The notes: a model not told the origin generated them from the sequence alone. Positions 22,979 through 32,344 are shown, counted from the stretch's first letter. The stretch: DNA of 64,000 nucleotides from CAINOH01 sp041663565 (GCA_041663565.1 JBAYMJ010000001.1:1-64000), one strand, 5' to 3'. Translations and numbers: made by a program.

Positions 22979-25024
22979 ATGCCCTTTGAACTCGTCTCGG
23001 AATACAAGCCTGCAGGAGACCAGCCGCAGGCAATAGCGAAGCTTGTGGAAGGCGTCTTGAAAGGGAACGGCTCGAAACAGACCCTGCTGGGAGTCACTGG
23101 ATCCGGAAAAACATTTTCAATCGCCAACGTCATCGCAAAAACCGGAAAGAAGACGCTGATAATCTCGCACAACAAGACCCTTGCTGCACAGCTTTATGGC
23201 GAGCTGCGGCAGTTCTTCCCAAAAAACAAGGTGGGTTACTTCGTCTCCTACTACGATTATTTCCAGCCTGAAAGCTACATTCCCGCAACGGACACCTACA
23301 TCGAAAAGGACGTGGACGTCAACGAGAAAATCGAGCAGATGAGGATAGCCGCTTCGGCGGCCCTGCTTTCGCGAGATGACGTAATCATCGTCGCAACTGT
23401 GTCCGCAATCTACGGCCTGGTCTCGCCAAGGGACTATATGGACATGTCCTACGAGCTGCACGTCGGAGAGAAAATCACGCGCCAGAAGCTGCTCAAGCAG
23501 CTTATTCAGATGCAGTACCAGCGGAGCGAGTACGACCTCGTCCCCGGAAAGTTCAGGGCAAAGGGCGACACTATAGACGTTTTTCCAATGTACAACACCG
23601 GAGCTTACATCCGCATATCGCTTTTTGGCGACGAGATAGAGTCGATTTCTGAACGCGACTGCCTGAACAACAACAAGATTTCGTCAGTGCAGGTCCTCCG
23701 CGTCTTCCCTGCAAAGCTTTTCGTAATCCCGCAGGAGCGCATAAACAAGTCCTTGGACGGCATCCGCGCGGAGCTTGCCGAGAGGCTGCCCCAGCTTTCC
23801 GAGCTTGAGAGGCACAGGCTCAAGCAGCGCACCGAGTACGACTTGGAGATGCTCAAGAACACAGGGCACTGCAACGGGATTGAGAATTATTCAAGGTATA
23901 TGGACGTCCGCGAACCGGGCATGCCGCCGCACTGCCTGCTTGACTTCTTCGGCGACGACTTCCTGGTTGTGGTTGACGAGTCGCACATCACGCTCCCACA
24001 GATTACGGGAATGCAAAGGGGAGACCACGCACGAAAGAAGAACCTGATTGACTACGGCTTCCGGCTCCCAAGTGCCTACGACAACAGGCCGCTCACATTC
24101 ACGGAATTTGAAAAGTACACCAAGAACGCAATCTACGTCTCTGCCACGCCGGCGGACTATGAGTTCGAGCACTCCGACGTTGTTGTTGAGCAGCTGGTGC
24201 GTCCGACCGGCCTGCTTGACCCCAAGCCGGAAGTTCGTCCTACTGTTGGCCAAATCGACGACTTGGTGCGCGAACTGAAGGAGTTGGACAAGAAGGGCTG
24301 GCGCGCGTTCGTCACAACCCTTACCAAGAGGATGGCAGAGGACCTCACGGACTACCTAATCAGGGAGGGAATCAAGGCGCGCTATTTGCACTCCGAAATC
24401 GAGACCCTTGAAAGGACGGACATACTGCGCAGGCTGCGGCTGGGAGAATTCCAGGTGCTTGTTGGAATCAACCTGCTCCGTGAAGGGTTGGACATCCCCG
24501 AAGTCGCGCTTGTTGCCGTTTTTGACGCTGACAAGGAAGGCTTCCTGCGCAATGCGCGAAGCCTAATCCAGGTATTCGGCAGGGCCGCTCGCAACGTGGA
24601 CGGCAAGGTCATAATGTACGCCGACCGCGTCACGGACTCGATGAAGCAGGCAATCGAGGAGACCACGCGCAGGCGCGCAATACAGGAAAAGTACAACACC
24701 GAGCACAACATCACGCCAAAGACAATTATCAAGGCTGTTGAGAAGACCGAGGCCGAGGTAGGCCAGACCAGGAATTACGCAAGGAGCGAGCTTGCGCGGC
24801 TAATCATCGACGTCGAGGCGCAGATGAAGAACGCGGCTGACGAGATGGACTTCGAGACCGCAATACAGCTGCGCGACAAATTGGCGGACTTGAGAAAGCA
24901 GATGGGACAAAAGGAAAGAGATGCCGATTACCAGAAGAAAAAAATAGCGGACAAAGCCGAAGCAAAGATTGCGGCAAAAGCAGCTGCCAAGACGGCAAAG
25001 AAGACATCAAAGGCAAAGGAATAG
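22979..25024 (+). CDS. uvrB: Excinuclease ABC subunit UvrB
   Basis: A 681-residue damage-verifying helicase of bacterial-type nucleotide excision repair. Walker A is GVTGSGKT; the damage-clamping beta-hairpin region has YYDYFQPESYIPATDTYIEKD (positions about 92-112); the DESH box and GINLLREGLDIPEVALV motif follow; RAARN motif VI and the C-terminal UVR motif (NAADEMDFETAIQLRDKLAD), which binds UvrC, are all present. The last 30 residues form an unusual Lys/Ala tail (AKIAAKAAAKTAKK). uvrA follows after 68 bases. Confidence 0.97.
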   Translation: MPFELVSEYKPAGDQPQAIAKLVEGVLKGNGSKQTLLGVTGSGKTFSIANVIAKTGKKTLIISHNKTLAAQLYGELRQFFPKNKVGYFVSYYDYFQPESYIPATDTYIEKDVDVNEKIEQMRIAASAALLSRDDVIIVATVSAIYGLVSPRDYMDMSYELHVGEKITRQKLLKQLIQMQYQRSEYDLVPGKFRAKGDTIDVFPMYNTGAYIRISLFGDEIESISERDCLNNNKISSVQVLRVFPAKLFVIPQERINKSLDGIRAELAERLPQLSELERHRLKQRTEYDLEMLKNTGHCNGIENYSRYMDVREPGMPPHCLLDFFGDDFLVVVDESHITLPQITGMQRGDHARKKNLIDYGFRLPSAYDNRPLTFTEFEKYTKNAIYVSATPADYEFEHSDVVVEQLVRPTGLLDPKPEVRPTVGQIDDLVRELKELDKKGWRAFVTTLTKRMAEDLTDYLIREGIKARYLHSEIETLERTDILRRLRLGEFQVLVGINLLREGLDIPEVALVAVFDADKEGFLRNARSLIQVFGRAARNVDGKVIMYADRVTDSMKQAIEETTRRRAIQEKYNTEHNITPKTIIKAVEKTEAEVGQTRNYARSELARLIIDVEAQMKNAADEMDFETAIQLRDKLADLRKQMGQKERDADYQKKKIADKAEAKIAAKAAAKTAKKTSKAKE

Positions 25025-25092
25025 GCAGGAAAAAGAAAAATAGAAGGCACAGGAGAAGTCAAAAAAACCAACAATAAGGGGAAGTAATCTTT

Positions 25093-27906
25093 ATGCAGGA
25101 CAAAATCATCGTACGCGGCTGCCGCGAGCACAACCTCAAGAACGTCAACGTCGAGATACCGAAAAACAAGCTGACCGTGTTCACCGGCATATCCGGCAGC
25201 GGCAAGTCCAGCCTCGCATTCGACACGATTTACGCGGAGGGCCAGCGCAGGTACGTCGAGTCGCTCTCGGCGTACGCAAGACAGTTCCTCGGGATGATGA
25301 GCAAGCCCGACATCGACTCCATAGAGGGGCTCTCGCCTGCAATATCCATCGAGCAGAAGTCTTCCTCGAACAACCCGCGCTCAACTGTGGGAACGATTAC
25401 CGAAATCTACGACTACCTGCGCCTGCTTTACGCGCGCATCGGCGTGCCGCACTGCCCGGTGTGCGGGAACAAAATCTCAAGCACTACGATTGACGCGATA
25501 GTCACTGCGATAATGGCGCAGAAGCAGGGGACGAAAGTCCAGATCCTTTCCCCGGCAATAGAGGGCAAGAAGGGCCAGTACGAGAAGTTCTTCGCCGACC
25601 TGTCAAGGCAGGGTTACTCGCGCGTGCGCGTTGACGGCGAGCTTTACGAAATCGGCTCGGAAATCAAGCTTGAAAAGAACGTCAAGCACTCCATCGAGGT
25701 TGTCGTTGACCGGCTTTCCATTGACGACACGCAAAAGCAGCGCGTGTACGACGCGGTAAGCACTGCGGTCAAGCTTTCCAAGGGCGCGGTAATCGCAATC
25801 ATCGGCTCCGAGGAAAAGAGGTTCTCTACGCTGAACGCCTGCATCGAGCACGGCATCTCGATTGGCGAGCTTGAACCCCGGATGTTTTCGTTCAACGCGC
25901 CGTTCGGCGCGTGCCCGGAGTGCCACGGCCTTGGCGTGAAGCTTGAGTTCGACGAAGATTTGATTATCCCGGACAAGACAAAGACGCTCCTGGAGGGCGC
26001 AATCGAGCCCTGGGGGAACAACTTCAACGGCTACCGCGCGCAGGCGCTGTCGAGCGTGGCAAAGCACGTCGGCTTTGACATGTACACGCCGGTGTGCAAG
26101 CTGTCCAAGAAGCACCTGCAAATCATACTCCACGGGACGGACGAGTCCATCCCCTTCAACTACAAAGCGCGCAGCGGCACCTCGAAATGGTCCTACGTCG
26201 GCGGGTTCGAGGGCGTGGTGCCCCAGCTTGAGCGGCTCTACAGGGAGACCGACTCGCCCGAGCGCAGGCAGGACATGGAAAAGTACATGCGCGAGACGCT
26301 GTGCCCGGCCTGCAAGGGCGCGCGGCTCAAGCCCGAGATGCTATGCGTAAAAGTCGGAGACAGGAACATAATCGAGGTCACCGACCAGTCAATAGGAAAA
26401 TGCCTGGAGTTCTTTGCCGAGCTCAAGCTCTCGGAGTACGAAAACAGCGTTGCGAAGATGATACTCAAGGAAATCCGCGACCGCCTGCTTTTCCTGCACG
26501 AGGTGGGGCTTGACTACCTCACGCTCTCCCGAAAGGCGGGGACGCTTTCAGGAGGCGAATCCCAGCGCATCCGGCTCGCCACGCAGATTGGAAGCAACCT
26601 CTCAGGCGTGCTGTACATACTCGACGAGCCCAGCATAGGCTTGCACCAGCGGGACAATGAGAAGCTGATTGCAACCCTGAGGCGGCTCCGGGATTTGGGA
26701 AACACCGTAATCGTTGTCGAGCACGACGAGGACACCATACTCGCAGCCGACCACGTCGTTGAAATCGGGCCCGGCGCTGGAAAGCACGGCGGCCAGATTG
26801 TCGCAACCGGGACTCCCCTTCAAATCAAGCAGAACAAGGACTCGCTAACTGGCCAGTACCTTGCAAAGCTCAAGACCATCCCACTTCCGCTTCACCGCAG
26901 GCCGATTGGCGACAAGTTCGTGACCGTGAAGGGCGCGAGGGAGAACAACCTCAAGAACATCGACGTCTCCTTCCCACTGGGCGTGTTCACGTGCGTGACC
27001 GGGGTAAGCGGCAGCGGAAAGAGCACGCTTGTTCTTGAGACGCTTGAGGCTGGCCTGCACAAGCAGCTCTACAACGCGGGCTATTCCGTGGGAGCGCACG
27101 ACAGCATCGAGGGAGTAGAGCACATAGACAAGGTAATCTCCATTGACCAGCAGCCAATCGGGAGGACGCCCCGCTCAAACCCGGCCACATACATCGGCGT
27201 TTTCACCCAGATTAGGGAGCTCTTTGCCAAGACGCAGGACGCGCAGGTGCGCGGGTTCGGCCCCGGAAGGTTCTCGTTCAACGTAGCGGAGGGCAGGTGC
27301 CAGGACTGCGACGGAGACGGGCTGAAGAAGATTGAGATGCACTTCTTGGCGGACATCTTCGTTACCTGCGAGACCTGCAAGGGGAAGCGGTACGATTCCG
27401 AGACCCTTGAAATCGAGTACAACGGCAAGAACATAGCGGACGTGCTCGACATGACCATCGAGGAGGCCGCCCAGTTCTTTGCAAAAATCCCGCAGGTAAA
27501 GAACAAGCTTGACACGCTGATGGACGTGGGGCTTGGCTACGTCAAGATGGGCCAGTCCGCGACCACGCTCTCCGGAGGGGAGGCCCAGCGCATCAAGCTC
27601 GCTGCGGAACTTTCCAAACGCGACACCGGAAGGACGATTTACGTCCTTGACGAGCCGACCACCGGCCTGCACTTTGAGGACATCAAGAAGCTCCTTCTCG
27701 TGCTCCACAAGCTCGTTGACAAGGGAAACACGGTCATCGTAATCGAGCACAACCTTGAGGTCATCAAGACAGCTGACTACGTAATCGACCTGGGCCCGGA
27801 CGGCGGCGACAAGGGCGGGATGGTAGTTGCAAAGGGAACGCCAGAGCAGGTGGCAAAGGTATCAAGCTCGCGCACTGCCGCGTTCCTAAAAAGGATGCTT
27901 TCCTGA
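25093..27906 (+). CDS. uvrA: Excinuclease ABC subunit UvrA
   Basis: A 937-residue double ABC ATPase that scans DNA and loads UvrB. Both Walker A motifs are seen (GISGSGKSSLAFDTIYAEGQ and GVSGSGKSTLVLETLEAG), both ABC signatures (TLSGGESQRIRLATQIG and TLSGGEAQRIKLAAELS), and the zinc modules CPECHG, CPACKGARL, CQDCDGDG and CETCKGKRY. Length is that of bacterial UvrA (about 940). It lies between uvrB and the vapBC pair; GGGGAAG upstream of the ATG is a weak RBS. Archaeal UvrABC systems are usually regarded as acquired from bacteria. Confidence 0.97.
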   Translation: MQDKIIVRGCREHNLKNVNVEIPKNKLTVFTGISGSGKSSLAFDTIYAEGQRRYVESLSAYARQFLGMMSKPDIDSIEGLSPAISIEQKSSSNNPRSTVGTITEIYDYLRLLYARIGVPHCPVCGNKISSTTIDAIVTAIMAQKQGTKVQILSPAIEGKKGQYEKFFADLSRQGYSRVRVDGELYEIGSEIKLEKNVKHSIEVVVDRLSIDDTQKQRVYDAVSTAVKLSKGAVIAIIGSEEKRFSTLNACIEHGISIGELEPRMFSFNAPFGACPECHGLGVKLEFDEDLIIPDKTKTLLEGAIEPWGNNFNGYRAQALSSVAKHVGFDMYTPVCKLSKKHLQIILHGTDESIPFNYKARSGTSKWSYVGGFEGVVPQLERLYRETDSPERRQDMEKYMRETLCPACKGARLKPEMLCVKVGDRNIIEVTDQSIGKCLEFFAELKLSEYENSVAKMILKEIRDRLLFLHEVGLDYLTLSRKAGTLSGGESQRIRLATQIGSNLSGVLYILDEPSIGLHQRDNEKLIATLRRLRDLGNTVIVVEHDEDTILAADHVVEIGPGAGKHGGQIVATGTPLQIKQNKDSLTGQYLAKLKTIPLPLHRRPIGDKFVTVKGARENNLKNIDVSFPLGVFTCVTGVSGSGKSTLVLETLEAGLHKQLYNAGYSVGAHDSIEGVEHIDKVISIDQQPIGRTPRSNPATYIGVFTQIRELFAKTQDAQVRGFGPGRFSFNVAEGRCQDCDGDGLKKIEMHFLADIFVTCETCKGKRYDSETLEIEYNGKNIADVLDMTIEEAAQFFAKIPQVKNKLDTLMDVGLGYVKMGQSATTLSGGEAQRIKLAAELSKRDTGRTIYVLDEPTTGLHFEDIKKLLLVLHKLVDKGNTVIVIEHNLEVIKTADYVIDLGPDGGDKGGMVVAKGTPEQVAKVSSSRTAAFLKRMLS

Positions 27907-27927
27907 CCGGATTCCCAGCAGTGAAAA

Positions 27928-27969
27928 GTATATAATAGAAGTTATACAAAGTAATACTTGAGGTTATAC
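27928..27969 (+). promoter_or_regulatory. vapBC promoter with three GTWATAC repeats
   Basis: A TATA box GTATATAATAG (27928-27938) is followed by three similar direct repeats, GTTATAC (27941-27947), GTAATAC (27951-27957) and GTTATAC (27963-27969), 10 and 12 bases apart. They sit between the TATA box and the vapB start, over the expected transcription start, as expected for autoregulation by an AbrB-type antitoxin. Confidence 0.6.
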
Positions 27970-27971
27970 TT

Positions 27972-28238
27972 ATGTATGTCACGAGGAAAGTCGGGCCGAA
28001 AGGGCAAGTAGTGATTCCTGAAGAGCTTAGGGCGCAGTTCGACATACATCCCGGCACATCAGTATCGTTCAATTCTAATGACGAAGCAATAATCATTGTC
28101 AGGCAAAAAAGCGCAGAACAGGTCCTTGATGCGTTTCACGCCATACGCGACGCGCCAAGCATCCGAAAGGCACCGACCATAAAGGAAATGAAACGCTGGT
28201 TCGAAGAGGAGATTGAGGAAAGAAATGGCATACGTTGA
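27972..28238 (+). CDS. vapB: AbrB/VapB-type antitoxin
   Basis: An 88-residue protein with an N-terminal swapped-hairpin AbrB domain: VTRKVGPKGQVVIPEELRAQ, then PGTSVSFN and IIIVRQK. The C-terminal 40 residues are helical and charged, the toxin-binding region. In the family the dimer binds DNA upstream of its own operon and neutralises the toxin. Its stop overlaps the vapC start by 14 bases. Confidence 0.9.
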   Translation: MYVTRKVGPKGQVVIPEELRAQFDIHPGTSVSFNSNDEAIIIVRQKSAEQVLDAFHAIRDAPSIRKAPTIKEMKRWFEEEIEERNGIR

Positions 28239-28626
28239 CGCGAACATATTCATTTTCGCCATCGCCAAAGACGCACCCCAATCTGACGCATGCCTGTCGA
28301 TTTTGGATGCAATAGTGCGCGGAAAAATTTCCGCCACAACATGCGCGCTCACATGGGATGAGGTCATCCATGCCGTGAAACGTAACAAAGGGCAGGCAGA
28401 GGCAGTTGCGGCAGGAGAAGCGTTACTTGCAATCCCGCGACTTAAGATAATCCCAGCAGACCGAAAAACCCTCGCCCTTGCACAGAAAATTTGCACTACA
28501 TATCGCAACAGTCCGCGCGACTCAATCCACGCCGCCTGCGCAATACTTGCTGGTGAAAGCGAAATCTACAGTTTTGACTCCGACTTCGACAAAGTAGGGG
28601 AACTCAAGCGCAAGGAACCGAAATAG
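28225..28626 (+). CDS. vapC: VapC-type PIN-domain toxin
   Basis: A 133-residue PIN-domain RNase. The four acidic residues are in place: Asp4 in YVDANIFIF, Glu near 51 in WDEVIHAV, Asp in SPRDSIHAACA (about 94) and Asp in YSFDSDFD (about 113-116). Toxins of this type cleave tRNA or rRNA. ATG at 28225 has GAGGAAAG upstream; a TTG 4 codons earlier is weaker. Together with vapB it interrupts uvrA and uvrC, and the uvrC start is 11 bases after its stop, so uvrC may depend on the vapBC promoter. Confidence 0.9.
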   Translation: MAYVDANIFIFAIAKDAPQSDACLSILDAIVRGKISATTCALTWDEVIHAVKRNKGQAEAVAAGEALLAIPRLKIIPADRKTLALAQKICTTYRNSPRDSIHAACAILAGESEIYSFDSDFDKVGELKRKEPK

Positions 28627-28636
28627 CGGTGAAAAA

Positions 28637-30217
28637 ATGGTAAAGCCGTTCAACGCACCGTCGCTTCCCGGAGTCTACCTGATGAAGGACGCAAAGGGCG
28701 AAATCATCTACATAGGCAAGGCCAAGGACATCAAAAAGCGCGTCGCGTCCTACTTTCGGGAGAACGCGGACCTGCCGGACAAGACGGTCAGGCAGGTGGC
28801 GGAGACCGACACCGTCGAGTTCATCGTGACCGACAACGAGGTCGAGGCGCTCGTGCTCGAGGCCAACCTCATACGCAAGAACAAGCCCAAGTACAACATC
28901 GACCTGAAAGACTCCTTCCGCTACGCTTACGTGCTTGTCACCGACGAGGACTACCCCCAGATGATCACCGTGCGAAAGCTTCCCGGGAAGGAACGGGGCA
29001 AGGTGCTCGGGCCGTTCGTGTTCGGCGAGCAGCGCGCAATAGCGATGAATGCGCTGCGCAAGACTTTCAAGATTAGGACGTGCAAGCACCTCCCGAAGCG
29101 CGAGTGCCTGCTCTACCACATCGGCCAGTGCTCGGGCCCCTGCATCGGAAAGATTTCCAAGCAAGACTACAAGGCGAACGTGGACTCCGCAGTCAGGAGC
29201 CTTGAGGGAAACAACGATGAGCTTATTTTGGAGCTTGCAAAGAGGATGGCCGACGCTTCGAAGAACCAGCGCTTCGAGGAGGCCCTGAGGCTCCGCGAAC
29301 AAATCCGCGCGCTTGGCGGCATCGCCGAGGAGCAGAAGATGGAGCACCACCTCGCGTTCGACCAGGACTTCATCGGCTTTGCGGCCGACCGCACCAAGGC
29401 CTGCGGCCAGGTGTTCAACCTAACGCGCGGCACCATCAAGCAGAGGCAGACGTTCCGCTTCGACGCGACAGCCGACCTGGTGCCGCAGTTCCTGCGCGAA
29501 TACTACTCCTACGCGCACATCCCGGAGGAAATCGTGATTGCAAACGAGCTCGAGGAGGCGCCTGCGCTTGAGGAGTACCTCTCAAAGAATGCGGGAAAGA
29601 AGGTGCACATCGTGGTGCCCAAGAAGGGCTCAAAGAAGGAGCTTCTGGACTTGGTGGAAAAGAACGCGGCAATCGCATTGAATACGACCATATCGCCAGC
29701 ACTCGGAGAGCTCAAGTCCGCACTCAGGCTGCCTCTTCTTCCGCGGGTGATGGAGTGCTTCGACATCTCCAACCTCGGAAAGGAAAACACCGTCGCAAGC
29801 ATGGTGCGGTTCAAGGACGGCTCGCCGGACAAGGACAACTACAGGCAGTTCAAGATGAGGACGCTGACCGGCCAGAACGACTTCGACGCAATCAAGGAAG
29901 CCGTAGGCCGCCGCTACCGCAGGCTGCTTGAGGAAAACCAGCAGCTTCCCGACCTGATTGTAATCGACGGAGGCAAGGGCCAGCTTCACGCCGCAATAGA
30001 GGCCCTGCTTGAATTGGGCGAGCGCGACATACCGATAATCTCGCTTGCAAAACGCAACGAGGAAGTCTATTTGCCCACGCGCAGCATGCCCATCGTGCTT
30101 GACAAGAAGAGCGCTGGGCTGAAGCTCCTGCAGGCAATCCGCGACGAGGCGCACCGCTTTGCCAAGCGCTACCACACGAAGCTGCGCACTGACGAGTTTA
30201 TCGTGGAAAAGAGGTAA
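28637..30217 (+). CDS. uvrC: Excinuclease ABC subunit UvrC, short form
   Basis: A 526-residue dual-incision nuclease. Domain order: GIY-YIG (PGVYLMKDAKGEIIYIGKA, 11-29), a Cys-cluster CLLYHIGQCSGPC, the UVR motif (NQRFEEALRLREQI) for UvrB binding, and the RNase H-like domain with the DDH triad visible in ECFDIS, LIVIDGGKGQL and DEAHRFA. The chain ends about 20 residues after that His, so the C-terminal tandem helix-hairpin-helix DNA-binding domain of typical 600-residue UvrC is missing. GGTGA precedes the ATG. Confidence 0.95.
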   Translation: MVKPFNAPSLPGVYLMKDAKGEIIYIGKAKDIKKRVASYFRENADLPDKTVRQVAETDTVEFIVTDNEVEALVLEANLIRKNKPKYNIDLKDSFRYAYVLVTDEDYPQMITVRKLPGKERGKVLGPFVFGEQRAIAMNALRKTFKIRTCKHLPKRECLLYHIGQCSGPCIGKISKQDYKANVDSAVRSLEGNNDELILELAKRMADASKNQRFEEALRLREQIRALGGIAEEQKMEHHLAFDQDFIGFAADRTKACGQVFNLTRGTIKQRQTFRFDATADLVPQFLREYYSYAHIPEEIVIANELEEAPALEEYLSKNAGKKVHIVVPKKGSKKELLDLVEKNAAIALNTTISPALGELKSALRLPLLPRVMECFDISNLGKENTVASMVRFKDGSPDKDNYRQFKMRTLTGQNDFDAIKEAVGRRYRRLLEENQQLPDLIVIDGGKGQLHAAIEALLELGERDIPIISLAKRNEEVYLPTRSMPIVLDKKSAGLKLLQAIRDEAHRFAKRYHTKLRTDEFIVEKR

Positions 30218-30219
30218 AG

Positions 30220-30252
30220 AAAGAAGATTAAAAGAAAAAATAAAAGTAGTGC
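30220..30252 (-). terminator. T-rich terminator for the lipoprotein-like gene
   Basis: On the minus strand the bases beyond the stop at 30285 include runs of T (TTTTATTTTTTCTTTTAATC). On the plus strand the same bases are A-rich and follow uvrC. The two genes converge here. Confidence 0.5.
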
Positions 30253-30284
30253 CTAACTAATTCCAGCTTGCCCGGCTGCCAACG

Positions 30285-32282
30285 CTATTTGCACCAGAAG
30301 CACCACGTGTTGCCCTTGCACCAGCACAGCAGGCCCTCGAGGAAGCCGGGTTTTGCGAGCACGAGGCCGGTCGCGGGCGAGGCCGTCTTGGCGGGAGTCT
30401 TGACCGGGGCGAACGAGGTTGCGTTCTGCGCCACGTTCTGTATCACAAACAGCGCGCGCACGGGCGACTTCGCGTACTCGATTGAAACGTGTGTGCGGTC
30501 CACCGAAAGTATGCGCGAGCCGCGGTCCGTTATGAAGCTTGCCTTGTACGCGGGCGCGGTGTAGAGGGTCTGGTTGTACGAAAGCATCGTCGAGGACGCC
30601 GAGCCGCGCGAGTCGGCAAACACCCCTCCGTTGCCCTGGCTTGGGTCTATGAGCGCGCATAGGTAGCGCGTGTCACCCGAATTGTCGGCCACGCAGAGCA
30701 TGCTCTGGTCCGCCGAGTAGTTGAACGCCACCGCGGCGGAATCGGAGGACGAGTAATGGTAGGACGGCATCGAGGACTGCATCGTCCAGTAGCCGTTGGC
30801 GTTCTGGATGAGGGGGGTCCCCGCAGTCGCGACCACGCCGGTAGAGCCCGAAAGGTCGGCAAGGGGTATGCGCAGCATCGAGCCGTTGATGCTCGAGTTT
30901 GAGGGCGAGGGGAACGCGTCCACGACCCCGCTGACGACCTCCACGAAAGGCCCGGACCACGTACCGGCCTCGCTGTACGGCATCGTGGTGTTCTGGATGT
31001 TGAAGCTTAGCTGGTCATACGTGTCGCCGGTGACGTTGATTCCCAAGTACGAAAGCTGGAACGCCGGCTCGCCGGGGATGATGGTCATCGAGTCGTTTGC
31101 CATCAGCTTGTCGCCCGGCCGCGGGTTGGGGAACGTCGAGTATATCAGTATCTTGCTTATTGCCGACGAGTTGCCAGACATCGTGCTTACGATGTCCGCG
31201 TACCAGTACATGTTGGCCGTGGAGTCGATGGGCAGGTTGCGCTTCAAGGTAAGCACGGTCGACATCGCGGTGACGTCCGCCCTGGGCGCGGAGTTGTTGT
31301 CAAGGTAGGCGCGGTTGAGGCGCATGGTGATGCCACTCACGTTGACTTGCTTGCCCACGGCAAGCTGCGCAACCATGGCGCCGTCTGCCGGCGTATCAAT
31401 GCTGAAGCTTGCAAGCTTGGGCACTCCGCGCACAGCGCCGGTCATTGAGAACTCGGAAAGCGTGGCCTTGGAGCTTGCGCCAATCCACATCACGTCGCCT
31501 GGAAGCATTCCGGTTGCGCTCGCAAGGACCTTGCCGAGGGTCAGCGAGGTTACGTTGTCGCCGTTTGCGGTGTAGTCAAGCACGAGCCAGTCCGAGCCCA
31601 GCATGCGGATCACCGTGTTGGTCTCAAGGCGGTCGTCATCGCCGCAGTCCGAAGACGTGTTCGTGGTGTTCCAGCAGGTGGGAAGCGCGTTGTTGAAAGT
31701 CATAGCGTACGCCGCGCGCGGCTTCTCCGCAATCACCGAATACCCCGAGTTGGAATCGTAGCGCACGTGCGCGCCCAGGTAGATTGACTGCGACTCGGTC
31801 ACGCTCACGCTCAGGTTGTTCGCCACGCGGAAGTCGGGGATGCACGCAATCGAGCCGGAAGTGACCTGGAACGCCGAGCCGGTATCGGTGCCCCCATCGT
31901 ACAGAGTGCCGGTCGAGCGTTCGCCGTGGTTGTCAAGGTAGTCGTTGATGTAGGTGTTGAACGTGTAGTTGACTATGGGCGTGGGGGAAGCTGCAGCCGG
32001 CCTTGGCGAAGGGCTGGGCGAAGGCGACGGGCTCGGAGAAGGGGAGGGGCTCGGGGACGGGCTCGCCTCTGGGGACGGGCTGGGCGAAGGCGACGGGCTA
32101 GGCGACGCCTCGGGGGACGGGCTTGCCTCCGCCGATGGCTGGACCGAAGGCTCGACTGACGGCAAGACCGAAGGCAAGGGGCTTGGCGTGGCCTCGGCGG
32201 TGCCGGAAAGGTCGATGCAGCCCGCAAGCAGCGATGCGGATGCGAATATCAGAGCGAATGCAAAAAGCCTAGAAAAGTCCAA
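30285..32282 (-). CDS. Lipoprotein-like surface protein with Ser-Pro linker
   Basis: A protein of about 665 residues. An N-terminal signal ends in a lipobox (LLAGC, Cys about 22), then comes an extended Ser/Pro/Glu/Ala linker (about 30-103), a low-complexity stalk. The rest (105-630) is Ser/Thr/Asn-rich and beta-like, without a recognised domain. The C terminus is unusual: a hydrophobic segment followed by CWCKGNTWCFWCK. TTG at 32282 is proposed as start because GAGGGGAG lies 8 bases upstream; ATG at 32312 would put that RBS inside the gene. A TATA box (TTTATATAT, about 32321-32330) fits transcription from near 32298. Confidence 0.7.
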   Translation of the reverse strand: MDFSRLFAFALIFASASLLAGCIDLSGTAEATPSPLPSVLPSVEPSVQPSAEASPSPEASPSPSPSPSPSPEASPSPSPSPSPSPSPSPSPSPRPAAASPTPIVNYTFNTYINDYLDNHGERSTGTLYDGGTDTGSAFQVTSGSIACIPDFRVANNLSVSVTESQSIYLGAHVRYDSNSGYSVIAEKPRAAYAMTFNNALPTCWNTTNTSSDCGDDDRLETNTVIRMLGSDWLVLDYTANGDNVTSLTLGKVLASATGMLPGDVMWIGASSKATLSEFSMTGAVRGVPKLASFSIDTPADGAMVAQLAVGKQVNVSGITMRLNRAYLDNNSAPRADVTAMSTVLTLKRNLPIDSTANMYWYADIVSTMSGNSSAISKILIYSTFPNPRPGDKLMANDSMTIIPGEPAFQLSYLGINVTGDTYDQLSFNIQNTTMPYSEAGTWSGPFVEVVSGVVDAFPSPSNSSINGSMLRIPLADLSGSTGVVATAGTPLIQNANGYWTMQSSMPSYHYSSSDSAAVAFNYSADQSMLCVADNSGDTRYLCALIDPSQGNGGVFADSRGSASSTMLSYNQTLYTAPAYKASFITDRGSRILSVDRTHVSIEYAKSPVRALFVIQNVAQNATSFAPVKTPAKTASPATGLVLAKPGFLEGLLCWCKGNTWCFWCK

Positions 32283-32344
32283 ATCGTGTTCTCCCCTCAG
32301 GAGCAATAACACTTTGGGGATATATAAATGCTAGAAAAAGCCGC

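Noticed and set aside
31969..32334. A plus-strand frame with Gly-Glu-Gly-Leu repeats.
   Set aside because: It is the antisense of the Ser-Pro linker of the lipoprotein-like gene, so its repeats are a shadow.
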